From Gammaproteobacteria bacterium (GTDB taxonomy: Bacteria > Pseudomonadota > Gammaproteobacteria > QNFE01), in assembly GCA_003645455.1 (NCBI GenBank), contig QNFE01000007.1, positions 1 to 64,000 on the forward strand: 64,000 nt of DNA. The letters are read 5' to 3'. A program made the position numbers and the translations under genes. The notes under the pieces were generated by a model. That model searched no databases. It saw nothing but the letters and a program-made list of their open reading frames with translations, and had not been told where the DNA came from. Every line of letters starts with the position of its first letter. Positions within the stretch are counted from its first letter, which is position 1. This document shows, one piece after another, positions 11,803-21,789 of the stretch.

Positions 11803-12137
11803 AAATTACCACCTCTTTTTATTACCATAAAACGTTTTTTTGCAATTTTTATATCCTGCTGTGATGTTTTTTGGCTTTTTTTGTTAAACGAATGTAAAAC
11901 ATATATTTTTTCACCAAAATTAGCGATATAAATAATTCTGTAATTCCCATCCGAATCAGTTAGACGAATTTCTTTTACACCACTACCAATGGTTTTCATA
12001 TGTTTGTAATTATCAGGCTCTAAACCACTTTGCACACGATGGAGTTGATAACCTGCCATTTTTTTAACTCCATCTGGAAATTTAAGCAAATCCTTATAAC
12101 TGCTGCCAATCCAATAAATAGGTTTTTCATCAATCAT
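11799..12137 (-). CDS. RelE/HigB-like toxin (phage Gp49-like)
   Basis: MKTIGSGVKEIRLTDSDGNYRIIYIANFGEKIYVLHSFNKKSQKTSQQDI. Confidence 0.82.
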   Translation of the reverse strand: MIDEKPIYWIGSSYKDLLKFPDGVKKMAGYQLHRVQSGLEPDNYKHMKTIGSGVKEIRLTDSDGNYRIIYIANFGEKIYVLHSFNKKSQKTSQQDIKIAKKRFMVIKRGGNL

Positions 12138-12401
12138 AAAGCGGTATTGTATAAAATTATATACACAATAGCAAATTTTTTATTTTAATTTAGCACTTTT
12201 AAGCAATCAAAATCTTTGATTTTGGGGGTTCGTGTATAATTAATAATTGATGATTGAGAATGGATAATTAAAAATCACCCACAACAAAACCACACACCAA
12301 AAATAATCATGTCATAACGAGGCGGACGAGAATAATTGATAATTGATAATTAACAGTTATTAGTTTAAAATCCGCTATTAATTTTTAACTAATAACTATT
12401 A

Positions 12402-12560
12402 GAGACCTTTGCATAATTCAAGCACAATTTATAAAACACATAAAATGCACCTTTTCATAGCAAAAATTCGTCAAAGGACTTGCCATTTTCCTTATTTTTA
12501 CTATAAAAATGCACTATTTTCTGCATTCTCTAAACAGCACTTGAATTATGCAAAGGTCTC
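12402..12560. mobile_element. 159-bp MITE, copy 1
   Basis: Terminal inverted repeats GAGACCTTTGCATAATTCAAG; flanked by TATTA on both sides; near-identical to the reverse complement of 24577-24735. Confidence 0.88.
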
Positions 12561-12574
12561 TATTAACTATATAG

Positions 12575-12915
12575 ACTGCCATATCTCTTGTTACTGTCGT
12601 CACTGCGAGCGAACTTGTGAGCGTGGCAGTCTCTTGACCCCTATGAGATCGCCACACTCGCAGGCTCGTTCGCGATGACGGCTTCTTTTGTTTGTTCGTT
12701 ATGACTTAGATTTTTTACCAACCATATCTTGCCAATAGTTGGGGGTGACGTGCCTTTGAAATTATTCCTGTTGCAAGCGGTAAAATAGTCCGTCATAACG
12801 AGGCGGACGGAATAAGTATGTAATGTAGGATAGTAAACCGCCGTGGTTATCTCTTGTTATTGTCCGTATGCCAAATAGAGATCGCCACACTCGCAGGCTC
12901 GTTCGCAATGACGGA
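12575..12915. repeat. Two palindromic repeat elements with CCGTCAT...ATGACGG ends, flanking a 'beta-flower' gene tail (12717-12788)
   Basis: ccgtcataacgaggcggacgg...aaaccgccgtggttatctcttg...gatcgccacactcgcaggctcgttcgcaatgacgg. Confidence 0.85.
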
Positions 12916-12927
12916 ATTTTTACTTCT

Positions 12928-13350
12928 CTAACCATCAAACCAACCTAACAATTTTTTGATAACTCCCTTATCACGAAAAGATACTTTACGATAGTTTTTA
13001 ATCAGCAACAACTCCTCATTATTGATAAAAAATTTATCATTTTTTTGTCCGCTTCCATCAGATTTATCATCACCACCATTATTATCAACAAAAACCTTAT
13101 TTGCCAACATATCACCTGTCCCATCTCGCAACCAAGCAAGCGACACCCCAAGCTTTTCAGCGATAATCGGCATCCGTGATTGATGGGGCATACTCACAGC
13201 ATTTAACCAGTGGTCCACCGCCTGGCGACTCACCCCAAACGATTGAGATAATTTTATCAAACCAGAGCGAGCATTAACAGGAATTTTCAAAGCCGTCTCT
13301 AATCTTTGAGCGAATTCATTTTTAACCGCTTGGGTTTTTAAATATGACAT
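12928..13350 (-). CDS. XRE-like HTH transcriptional regulator
   Basis: LSQSFGVSRQAVDHWLNAVSMPHQSRMPIIAEKLGVSLAWLRDGTGDM. Confidence 0.75.
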   Translation of the reverse strand: MSYLKTQAVKNEFAQRLETALKIPVNARSGLIKLSQSFGVSRQAVDHWLNAVSMPHQSRMPIIAEKLGVSLAWLRDGTGDMLANKVFVDNNGGDDKSDGSGQKNDKFFINNEELLLIKNYRKVSFRDKGVIKKLLGWFDG

Positions 13351-13483
13351 ATGGATATTAAAAAATAAAATAACCATTGTCAGTTATATCAATCAAATAT
13401 AGATTGATATTAAAATCAAATAATACTTGATTTTATAAAATTTCTAATTTATAATACCAATTTTTTATCTCACGAGGCAACTT

Positions 13484-14212
13484 ATGAAAACTTTTAACTT
13501 AAAATTTGGCAATGTAAAATTGATAAGTTTTTTATCAATTATTTTTTTAACTTTTTTTGCAGTTGGTTGTGCCGATGACTCATCTGATAGCGGTTCAGGC
13601 AGCAGTTCAGACAGCAGTTCAGACAGCAGTTCAGACGATGATACACCAACAACAGACACCACAAGTTTTATTATGAAATGGCGAGTGGGAATAGGTTATT
13701 GTTTTGAAACTGGTGTTAATATCGGCACTGTTTCAGGCTACACTTATAATTATACAGTTGATTGGGGTGATGGCACAATAGAGACTAATCAAACAACTGA
13801 TGCCTATCATGAGCATTGTTCCAGAGGTTTGTATACTGTCAAAATCAGTGGCACTTTCCCAGTGATTAAATCTACTAGTTGTGATGGTTATGCTAAGCTG
13901 GTAGCAATTGATCAATGGGGCGACCAAAAATGGCAAACTTTTAAAGATGCTTTTGCTGGTTGTTCTGATTTATCGGGTAATGCCACCGACAAACCAGATT
14001 TATCACAGGTAACAGATATGTCAAATGCTTTTAATGGTGCATCGATATTTAACCATGATATTAAAAATTGGGATGTCATTAATGTTACAAATATGAGCGG
14101 TATGTTTTCTGGTGCAACAGATTTTACACAAGATTTATCTGGCTGGGATGTCAGCAATGTAACGAGCCATGATAATTTTTGTGATAATTGCACTGAGCCA
14201 AATTGGCCTTAA
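13484..14212 (+). CDS. BspA-like DUF285 lipoprotein with PKD-like segment
   Basis: Lipobox FFAVGC, Ser/Asp-rich linker, VDWGDGTIE...[10 protein letters not shown] shared with 1-2120, then MSNAFNGASIFNHDIKNWDVINVTNMSGMF repeats. Confidence 0.85.
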   Translation: MKTFNLKFGNVKLISFLSIIFLTFFAVGCADDSSDSGSGSSSDSSSDSSSDDDTPTTDTTSFIMKWRVGIGYCFETGVNIGTVSGYTYNYTVDWGDGTIETNQTTDAYHEHCSRGLYTVKISGTFPVIKSTSCDGYAKLVAIDQWGDQKWQTFKDAFAGCSDLSGNATDKPDLSQVTDMSNAFNGASIFNHDIKNWDVINVTNMSGMFSGATDFTQDLSGWDVSNVTSHDNFCDNCTEPNWP

Positions 14213-14236
14213 TTTTTTTTATTTACGGAGTGATTT

Positions 14237-15013
14237 ATGACATTAAAACAAAACGAAGTATTTGTAGCAGATAGTTTAGAAAAATATTTTAAAAACAAAG
14301 GAAGTGATGTTAGTTATGTAGAAGGAAAAAATCCACCAGATATTGTTTTAAGTATTGACAATAAAAATATTTCTGTGGAAATATCAACATTGAATCAAAA
14401 TTCCACTACTGACATTGATACCATCAATTTTGGGTACTTTGCTTTCAGAAAAGTGTTAGATGAAAAAATTGGAGATTTTTTACAAAAGAATGATTTGTAT
14501 TTGTATCTAACTTTTTATCATAACAGTATAGGAATAAAAAATATTAAAAAAATATTTATAAAAAATTTAATGAATTATATTGAAAACAAAAAATTGGTGG
14601 CTGGTAAAAAAATAGAAGATGTTATAGGTGGTGTTGGTTACAGCATTGAAGCAGTGAAAACAATACCAAGAAACAAATCTAATATATGCTTGAGTGTTAT
14701 GCCTTTTGGTGGAAAATTTTTTAAGATGAAAACAATAGAAGAAGTATTAAAAAATATATCTTTTTGCAATGTTGACATTCAACTTTTTAATATTGTCAAT
14801 GAAAGATTATCTACCAAAAAACATAAATGTAAAGAACTCAAAAAACCAATATGGTTAGCATTACAAGATGGCTATTTATTTATGTATAGTAATTTTAAAG
14901 ACAAAAATCACATTGAAGATTATAAGCAAATTTTAGATAAATCAACCATACCTAATATATTTGAGAAAATCTTAATTGTATTCAACAATGGCGATGTGTT
15001 AGAATACAATTAA
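14237..15013 (+). CDS. Uncharacterised protein, possible PD-(D/E)xK-like fold
   Basis: Complete ORF with gga RBS; 'PPDIVLSIDNKNISVEIS' resembles a PD...ExK core without the Lys. Confidence 0.6.
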   Translation: MTLKQNEVFVADSLEKYFKNKGSDVSYVEGKNPPDIVLSIDNKNISVEISTLNQNSTTDIDTINFGYFAFRKVLDEKIGDFLQKNDLYLYLTFYHNSIGIKNIKKIFIKNLMNYIENKKLVAGKKIEDVIGGVGYSIEAVKTIPRNKSNICLSVMPFGGKFFKMKTIEEVLKNISFCNVDIQLFNIVNERLSTKKHKCKELKKPIWLALQDGYLFMYSNFKDKNHIEDYKQILDKSTIPNIFEKILIVFNNGDVLEYN

Positions 15014-15025
15014 AATAACTATCAT

Positions 15026-15277
15026 TTGCAGGTATATGGTTTTAATGGCAAACATTTGGGCTGGTTTATCAAGGGTGCGATATTCGCAACACCAAGGCAA
15101 AGCAGTAGGGGCGTCAAAAAGCGATTTAGTGGTTACACCTCACACGAGCCTTATAAGTCTTATAAAAAATATAAACCCTATAAAGGTTATAAACAATATG
15201 CTCCTTATCAACCATATCTTACCAATAGTTGGGGTGATGTGCCTTTAAAAATATTCCTGTTGCAAGGGGCAAAATAG
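15026..15277 (+). pseudogene. 4-fold beta flower-type protein, C-terminal fragment with KPYKGYK-type tandem basic tail
   Basis: VYGFNGKHLGWFIKG... then YKSYKKYKPYKGYKQYAPYQPYLTNSW; N-terminal half absent. Confidence 0.6.
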
Positions 15278-15356
15278 TTTTAGTTTTTTGCTTGCAATTT
15301 GCACTTTTAAAAAATAAATGTTATAGTTTGCTTTTTTATATCCATAATCTATCATC

Positions 15357-15596
15357 ATGCAATTAGCGATAAATGTATCTATGCCAAGTATTTTGTCTGT
15401 TATCTCTCAAATGTCTTATGATGAGATTGAAGAGATAAAAAATAAAATAATTCAACAGGAAATTTATTTTAAAAAATTCAAAAAAGACAAGATTGAGAAT
15501 GTTATATCTGACTTTAAACAAGAGGATTATTCGCAAGAATTTTTAAATGACTTAGAAAATGGTTTGAAAAAAAGTTCAATTTATAATGCAAATTAA
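15357..15596 (+). CDS. Putative antitoxin of a RelE/YafQ-type pair
   Basis: Small acidic ORF overlapping the downstream toxin-like ORF by 11 bp. Confidence 0.6.
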   Translation: MQLAINVSMPSILSVISQMSYDEIEEIKNKIIQQEIYFKKFKKDKIENVISDFKQEDYSQEFLNDLENGLKKSSIYNAN

Positions 15597-15834
15597 ACCT
15601 CTGCGAGCCGATTTACAGCTTTATCTTAAAAAACATAATTTAGAGAAAAAATTCAAAAAAGCAAAAAATTTATTTGAAACTGATCCGTTTTATCTGTCCT
15701 TAAATACAGAACTTTTAGAGCCAAAAAGCAGACTAATATATTCTTTTAGAATAGATATAAAATACCGAGCAATTTTTATTTATGTTGATAAAAATACCAT
15801 TGAAATAATAACCCTCACTAATCATTATAAATAA
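15586..15834 (+). CDS. RelE/YafQ/ParE-superfamily toxin
   Basis: MQIKPLRADLQLYLKKHNLEKKFKKAKNLF...RLIYSFRIDIKYRAIFIYVDKNTIEIITLTNHYK. Confidence 0.7.
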   Translation: MQIKPLRADLQLYLKKHNLEKKFKKAKNLFETDPFYLSLNTELLEPKSRLIYSFRIDIKYRAIFIYVDKNTIEIITLTNHYK

Positions 15835-15841
15835 AATAGAG

Positions 15842-16125
15842 AATGTAGTCAAAGAGCGATTTGCAGGTTATACTTCACATGAGTCTTATAAGTCTTATAA
15901 AAAAAAAGACAAGCCGTCATAACGAGGCAGACGGATAAAACAATACATGAAAAATAATAATCCGCCGTGGTTATCTCTTGAAAATTATCCGTCAGCCCCA
16001 TGAGATCGCCACACTCGCAGGCTCGCTCGCGATGACGATTTCTTTTGCTTGTTCGCGATGACGGCTTCTTTTTTGTTTGTTCGTTAGGGCTTAGGTTTTT
16101 CACCAATCATATCTTGCCAACAATT
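15842..16125 (+). pseudogene. Second beta-flower-type gene tail interrupted by a palindromic repeat element (about 15915-16067)
   Basis: gtcaaagagcgatttgcaggttatacttcacatgagtcttataagtcttataaaaaa aligns with 15114-15170; resumes at about 16104 'caccaatcatatcttgccaac'. Confidence 0.65.
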
Positions 16126-16145
16126 TTTTTACTATCTACCTTCTG

Positions 16146-16250
16146 TGGTAACTGGCATCAATGCAGGGGTTATAATTTTACCACGATTGAGTTTTATTCT
16201 GCCACAACGAACTTTTTTATAAGAGTTTTTAATAGCAAATTTTATTTATT
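16146..16250 (-). pseudogene. Decayed copy of the tgt 5' end
   Basis: Minus strand encodes (I)KFAIKNSYKKVRCGRIKLNRGKIITPALMPVT versus intact Tgt [33 protein letters not shown]. Confidence 0.88.
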
Positions 16251-16308
16251 TAAAGAATAAATTTAAATATATGGTATTATTGCAAAATTTTTTACACTTA
16301 CTTTATTT

Positions 16309-17388
16309 TTGATGAAGATGAAAAAGTTATCATTAGACACAAAACACAAAACCTATCCAATATATATAGGTGAGAACCTACTGTCAGATGATAAATATAT
16401 ACTGCCCCATTTGAAAAATAATCAGGTTTTGGTTGTAAGTAATGAAACTGTCGCTCCTTTATATCTTGATAGTTTAAAAAAATCTTTAAAATCCATCAAG
16501 CCTGCAACAATTATTTTAAAAGATGGTGAAGAATATAAGAATATAACAACCGTTAATGTAATATATGACAAACTTATTGATGTTAAATTTGATCGTGATT
16601 GCACTTTAATAGCCTTAGGAGGAGGAGTAATAGGAGATATAACAGGCTTTGTAGCGAGCACCTATATGCGAGGCGTCTCTTTTATTCAAATTCCGACTAC
16701 ATTACTATCACAGGTGGATTCATCCGTAGGAGGAAAAACAGGCGTAAATCACCCCAAGGGCAAAAATATGATTGGTTCATTTTGGCAACCTGAATGCGTT
16801 TTGTCGGATACAAACACCTTAAAAACTCTGAATAAAAAACAAATTAGCGCAGGGCTCGCTGAAATTATTAAAGTAGCCATCATAAAAGATAAACAGTTTT
16901 TTGAAAAACTATACAATAACATGGACAGTATTTTAAGTTTAAAACAAGATCTAATTCAAGATGTAATTTATCAATCTTGTAAAATAAAAGCTGATATTGT
17001 GGCAATTGATGAAACCGAACAGGGCATCCGAGCTTTATTAAACTTAGGGCATACATTCGGACATGCGATTGAAACTATTTTGGGATATGGCAATATTTTA
17101 CACGGTGAAGCAGTAGGAGCAGGTATAAAACTTGCCGCAGTTTATTCAAACAAATACGGAAAATTAAAAGATAATAAAAAGGATATGATTGTTAAAATAC
17201 TACAAATGGCACAAATTCCTATGGGTATGGATAAAAATATCAAAGTAGATGATTATATGGATGTGATGGCGGTTGATAAAAAAACAAAAAACGGCAAAAT
17301 AAACCTAATCTTAATAAATGATATTGCTGATGTTTATATAGCACAAGATGTTGATAAACAAAATTTGCATAGTTTTTTAAGTCAATGA
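16309..17388 (+). CDS. aroB: 3-dehydroquinate synthase
   Basis: ALGGGVIGDITGFVASTYMRGVSFIQIPTTLLSQVDSSVGGKTGVNH. Confidence 0.95.
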   Translation: MMKMKKLSLDTKHKTYPIYIGENLLSDDKYILPHLKNNQVLVVSNETVAPLYLDSLKKSLKSIKPATIILKDGEEYKNITTVNVIYDKLIDVKFDRDCTLIALGGGVIGDITGFVASTYMRGVSFIQIPTTLLSQVDSSVGGKTGVNHPKGKNMIGSFWQPECVLSDTNTLKTLNKKQISAGLAEIIKVAIIKDKQFFEKLYNNMDSILSLKQDLIQDVIYQSCKIKADIVAIDETEQGIRALLNLGHTFGHAIETILGYGNILHGEAVGAGIKLAAVYSNKYGKLKDNKKDMIVKILQMAQIPMGMDKNIKVDDYMDVMAVDKKTKNGKINLILINDIADVYIAQDVDKQNLHSFLSQ

Positions 17389-18851
17389 ACGCACGAAACA
17401 ATAAACAATTGTATTACTTAGACAAAGATATTTTAAGATTTTGGGGTTTTTCTCGCCAACCATTTGAGACAGAAAATACGGATGAACATATTTACTTAGA
17501 CACTAATTTACAAATGCAACTTGGCGTCTTGCAAAACAATTTATTTAATAGTAATAATTTGCAGATTCTAAAAGGTGAAAAAGGTGTCGGCAAAACAACA
17601 ATTTGTAAATATTTAAAACATCAAATAGACGATCAAGCGACAGTATTTTACTTAAAAGGTAGCACAAGCCTACAAGCTGGAACGGTTATAAAACAGATGT
17701 TAAAATATTATCAAGACAATATTCCTGTTGATTTGAGGTCTTGTATAATAAGCTTGTCACGACATTTAAAAAATAATATATCTCAGCAAAATAAAGCCAT
17801 AATTTTTATTGATGATTGTCATTTTTTGCCTGCAAAAAACTTGCAATATATTTTACAGTCAATGGAAGCACTCACAGAGGTTTTAAAAGATCATTTACGT
17901 TTATTGCTTATTACAGAACCATCAATTGAGCTTAATTTACCAGATTTAGATGTGGAAGCTGTCAAAAATGGTAAGGTTTATACAGCATTATTGAGACCGT
18001 TTAACCTGAATCAAACCAAAGCATACTTAGATTATCGCCTGATGTTAGCAGATATCGCCGCTCCAAGCCCTTTCACCAAAAAAACATTAAAGAATTTGTA
18101 TAGTCAGTCATCTGGTATCGCCTCGCAGATAAATCAGCAGGCTGCTAACTATTTTAATGCAAATCCTCGTCAATTATGGGATTATTATTTGGAGAATCTT
18201 GCTAATAACTACAAGTCAATAACTGTAATCTCTATCATAATTATAACCATGACATACATCATAACATCAGTTATAGAAATTGTAAGAGACGATAAGGACT
18301 CTAATATTGTCAAGACTAATACAAAATATAACATTGACAGGACATCCAGTCAAGATAAAAATTTAGTAATTTACGAGCCAGAGCATTTTATCAAACCGCC
18401 ACGACCTGATAAAAACACCAAAGCAAAATCCTTAAATCTCCCTGTGGATTCTGCTGATAAAAAAAAGAAAATTCAGCGTGAAAAACAAACAGACAACAAT
18501 AAAAAACCTGCTGTGACAACAAAAAGCATGAAAGAAATATATAATGACGAAAAATATCTATTAGAGCAGCCAGATGAATATTTTACTCTGCAACTTGCAA
18601 CATTAGATAGTATTGCAAGCATAAAACAGTTTATTGATGTGCATAATTTACAAAATGAAATCTATGTATATAGAATATTAAAAAAAGACGATATTACTTT
18701 TTTTGTCATAACAAAAGGATTACATAAAAACAAAGATATTGCTACAAAAGAAGCTTTGTCTTTGCATGAGTATTTTAGTATCAACAAACCGAGAATTCAT
18801 AAGTTACAAAAAGTTAAACAAACAATTACGGATTTTAAACAAAATAACTAA
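17385..18851 (+). CDS. damX: DamX-like AAA ATPase / SPOR-domain protein
   Basis: FWGFSRQPFE...GEKGVGKTT, TM segment, C-terminal SPOR-like YFTLQLATLDSIASIKQFI; follows aroB. Confidence 0.75.
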   Translation: MNARNNKQLYYLDKDILRFWGFSRQPFETENTDEHIYLDTNLQMQLGVLQNNLFNSNNLQILKGEKGVGKTTICKYLKHQIDDQATVFYLKGSTSLQAGTVIKQMLKYYQDNIPVDLRSCIISLSRHLKNNISQQNKAIIFIDDCHFLPAKNLQYILQSMEALTEVLKDHLRLLLITEPSIELNLPDLDVEAVKNGKVYTALLRPFNLNQTKAYLDYRLMLADIAAPSPFTKKTLKNLYSQSSGIASQINQQAANYFNANPRQLWDYYLENLANNYKSITVISIIIITMTYIITSVIEIVRDDKDSNIVKTNTKYNIDRTSSQDKNLVIYEPEHFIKPPRPDKNTKAKSLNLPVDSADKKKKIQREKQTDNNKKPAVTTKSMKEIYNDEKYLLEQPDEYFTLQLATLDSIASIKQFIDVHNLQNEIYVYRILKKDDITFFVITKGLHKNKDIATKEALSLHEYFSINKPRIHKLQKVKQTITDFKQNN

Positions 18852-18865
18852 AAGGAATAAAAACA

Positions 18866-21223
18866 ATGGCAAAAAATTTAATTATAGTGGAATCACCTGC
18901 GAAAAGCAAAACCATCGAAAAATATCTCGGGAGTGATTATCAGGTATTAGCATCATTCGGGCATCTGCGAGATTTGATTAAAAAAAATGGAGCAGTTGAG
19001 GTTGATAATAATTTTTTTATGAAATATGAAACGATTGATCGCAACCAAAAACATATAACGAACATCAAAAAAGCTTTGAAAAAATGTGACAACTTATTGC
19101 TTGCAACTGACCCTGATAGAGAAGGCGAGGCAATATCATGGCACCTATTAGAAATCTTAAAAGAGAAAAATGACTTAAAAAATAAAACAGTTCATCGGAT
19201 AGTTTTTAATGAAATTACTCAAAAAGCTTTAAAAAATGCCGTTGCCAACCCCCAAGATATTGATATGAATCTGGTGAATGCCCAACAAGCTCGCCGTGCT
19301 TTGGATTATCTGGTAGGTTTTAATCTCTCGCCATTATTATGGCAAAAAATAAGAACGGGGTTGTCCGCAGGGCGAGTGCAAAGCCCCGCTTTACGGATGA
19401 TAACAGAACAAGAGCAGAAAATAAATGCCTTTGTAGCACGTGAATATTGGAGCATTGATGCAAAGGTCCAAGCGGATAAAAAAATATTTAATGCCAAGTT
19501 ATACAGCATAAAAAAAGATAAAGTCAAACAATTTACAATAACAGATGAAAAAACTGCCAAGAGTTTAAAAAATAACTTAGAAACCAAAGCACAAAATAAA
19601 ATCACAGTCGCAAAAATTGAAAAAAAACAACGAAAAAGATACCCATCACCGCCTTTTACCACCTCAACTATGCAACAACAAGCTATTGGTAAATTAGGTT
19701 TTAGTGCTTTAAAAACCATGATGGTTGCCCAACAATTATATGAGGGAATAAACGGACAAACAGGACTTATAACTTATATGCGAACGGATTCATTAAATTT
19801 ATCCTCCGATGCCATTACAAGTTTTCGTGATTTTGTCACAAAAAAATATGGCAATGATTATATTCCTGATAAACCTAACTATTATAAAACCAAATCAAAA
19901 AATGCCCAAGAAGCTCACGAGGCAATTCGTCCTACTGATGTTTTAAAATCGCCTACTACTTTAAAAACAAAACTCAATAACGACCAGTATAGATTGTATT
20001 CTTTAATATGGCAAAGGGCAGTTGCCTCACAGATGATCTATGCTACAATGGATACAGTGCGTGCGGATTTAGATTGTGCCACAGGTGAAGCGATTTTTCG
20101 TGCCACCGGTTCATCAATCCGCCATGCCGGTTTTTTAAAAGTATATCCTGTATCTTCTAATAACGAAGATGATAAGATATTACCTGATATGCAAGAGGGG
20201 CAAATTATTGATTTATTAAAAATAAAACCAGAGCAACATTTTACCGAACCGCCACCGAGATATTCTGAGGCAACATTGGTAAAAGGACTGGAAGAATATG
20301 GAATAGGACGACCATCAACCTATGCCTCAATAATCTCAACTCTGCAAAATCGCAACTATGTAGAAATGGAGAAAAAAAGATTTATCCCTACCGAAATCGG
20401 CAAGATTGTCAACGGATTTTTAACCGATTATTTTACCAAATATGTGGACTATGACTGGACGGCAAAATTAGAAAATAGCTTGGACGAGATATCCACAGGC
20501 AAAAAAGATATGTTGCCAGTTTTAAAAAACTTTTGGTTAGACTTTAAAAAAAATGTTGATGAAACTCAAAAAAATGTCCAAAGATCGGATGTATTAAAAT
20601 CAAGAATATTGGGAGACGACCCGAGAAGTGGTAAACCTCTATCAGTGCGGATGGGGCGTTTCGGACCGATGGCACAAATAGGCACAGTTGATGACGAAGA
20701 AAAACCAAAATTTGCCTCTTTATCTAAAAACCAAAAATTAGAGACAATCACTTTTGATGATGCAATGCAACTTTTTAAATTGCCACGAGATCTCGGAGAA
20801 TCTCCCGCAGGTGAAAAGATAGCAGTAAATATTGGCAGATTCGGACCATATGTCCGTTATGATGACAAATTTGTATCTTTGCCAAAAGACTGTGATCCCT
20901 ATACTATTGAATTAAAGCAAGCATTAGAATTGGTGAATGATAAAAAAGAAAAAGATGCAAATCGTATAATTTTAGATTTCAAAAAAGAGGGGATTCAAGT
21001 TTTAAACGGTCGTTATGGTCCATTTATCACGGATGGCAAAAAAAATGCAAAAATCCCCAAAGACACCGAACCTAAAACTCTGACAATAGAGCAGTGTCAA
21101 GATTTGATAAAAAAAGCCCCTGAAAAAAAATACCGTAAAAAAGCCCCAGCTCGCAAAAAAACAACAACAAAGAAAAAAACAGCAGTAAAAAAAACAATAA
21201 AAAAAACGAGTAGAAAGAAATGA
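18866..21223 (+). CDS. topA: DNA topoisomerase I
   Basis: NLIIVESPAKSKTIEKYLG; DPDREGEAISWHL; ITYMRTDSLNLS; lysine-rich C-terminus. Confidence 0.96.
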   Translation: MAKNLIIVESPAKSKTIEKYLGSDYQVLASFGHLRDLIKKNGAVEVDNNFFMKYETIDRNQKHITNIKKALKKCDNLLLATDPDREGEAISWHLLEILKEKNDLKNKTVHRIVFNEITQKALKNAVANPQDIDMNLVNAQQARRALDYLVGFNLSPLLWQKIRTGLSAGRVQSPALRMITEQEQKINAFVAREYWSIDAKVQADKKIFNAKLYSIKKDKVKQFTITDEKTAKSLKNNLETKAQNKITVAKIEKKQRKRYPSPPFTTSTMQQQAIGKLGFSALKTMMVAQQLYEGINGQTGLITYMRTDSLNLSSDAITSFRDFVTKKYGNDYIPDKPNYYKTKSKNAQEAHEAIRPTDVLKSPTTLKTKLNNDQYRLYSLIWQRAVASQMIYATMDTVRADLDCATGEAIFRATGSSIRHAGFLKVYPVSSNNEDDKILPDMQEGQIIDLLKIKPEQHFTEPPPRYSEATLVKGLEEYGIGRPSTYASIISTLQNRNYVEMEKKRFIPTEIGKIVNGFLTDYFTKYVDYDWTAKLENSLDEISTGKKDMLPVLKNFWLDFKKNVDETQKNVQRSDVLKSRILGDDPRSGKPLSVRMGRFGPMAQIGTVDDEEKPKFASLSKNQKLETITFDDAMQLFKLPRDLGESPAGEKIAVNIGRFGPYVRYDDKFVSLPKDCDPYTIELKQALELVNDKKEKDANRIILDFKKEGIQVLNGRYGPFITDGKKNAKIPKDTEPKTLTIEQCQDLIKKAPEKKYRKKAPARKKTTTKKKTAVKKTIKKTSRKK

Positions 21224-21597
21224 ACCAGATATTATTAGTTGCATTCGGTGGAGCATTAGGAAGCGTAAGTCGTTTCTCTTTTAATTCTTTTATATATAGA
21301 TTTATAGGGCGAGATTTCCCCTGGGCGACTCTTGGGGTTAATATAATAGGCTCTTTTTTTATCGGTTTTTTATCAATTTTGATTTTAAAAAAACTAAGCG
21401 TATCCCAAGACATTCAATCTTTTTTAATTATTGGTTTTTTGGGAGCATTTACGACATTTTCAGGTTTCTCATTAGAGAGTTTAAATCTTTTTGAGCAAGG
21501 ACAATATCTGTATTTGATATTAAATATATTGATGAGTGTTATCCTGTGTATTCTGGCTTGTTTTGCAGGTTTGCAACTTGCGATTAAGGTTTACTAA
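21220..21597 (+). CDS. crcB: Fluoride ion exporter CrcB/FEX
   Basis: GGALGSVSRFSFNSF; GFLGAFTTFSGFSLE. Confidence 0.93.
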   Translation: MNQILLVAFGGALGSVSRFSFNSFIYRFIGRDFPWATLGVNIIGSFFIGFLSILILKKLSVSQDIQSFLIIGFLGAFTTFSGFSLESLNLFEQGQYLYLILNILMSVILCILACFAGLQLAIKVY

Positions 21598-21614
21598 GTG
21601 TTTAGTTTCATAAT

Positions 21615-21710
21615 GAGACCTTTGCATAATTTAAGTGCGGTTTAGAATAGTAAGAAAATAGGTGCATTTTATTGTTGTTATAAACTATGCTTAAATTATG
21701 CAAAGGTCTC
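21615..21710. mobile_element. 96-bp MITE, internally shortened copy
   Basis: GAGACCTTTGCATAATTTAAG...CTTAAATTATGCAAAGGTCTC; flanked by ATAAT on both sides. Confidence 0.85.
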
Positions 21711-21789
21711 ATAATATTATGCTGGTTTTTGTTGATTTTTGCAAAGACCTCAATTTATTATAAAAAAACCATCAACAAGAGCACTTAAA

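Noticed and set aside
12409-12678. 89-aa plus ORF (and 72-aa minus ORF 24510-24728)
   Set aside because: Translation through the MITE and adjacent repeats, antisense to the conserved micro-ORF.
15849-16260. ORFs 15849-16106 (-) and 16045-16260 (+)
   Set aside because: Cover a palindromic repeat and, for the second, the antisense of the tgt 5' remnant.
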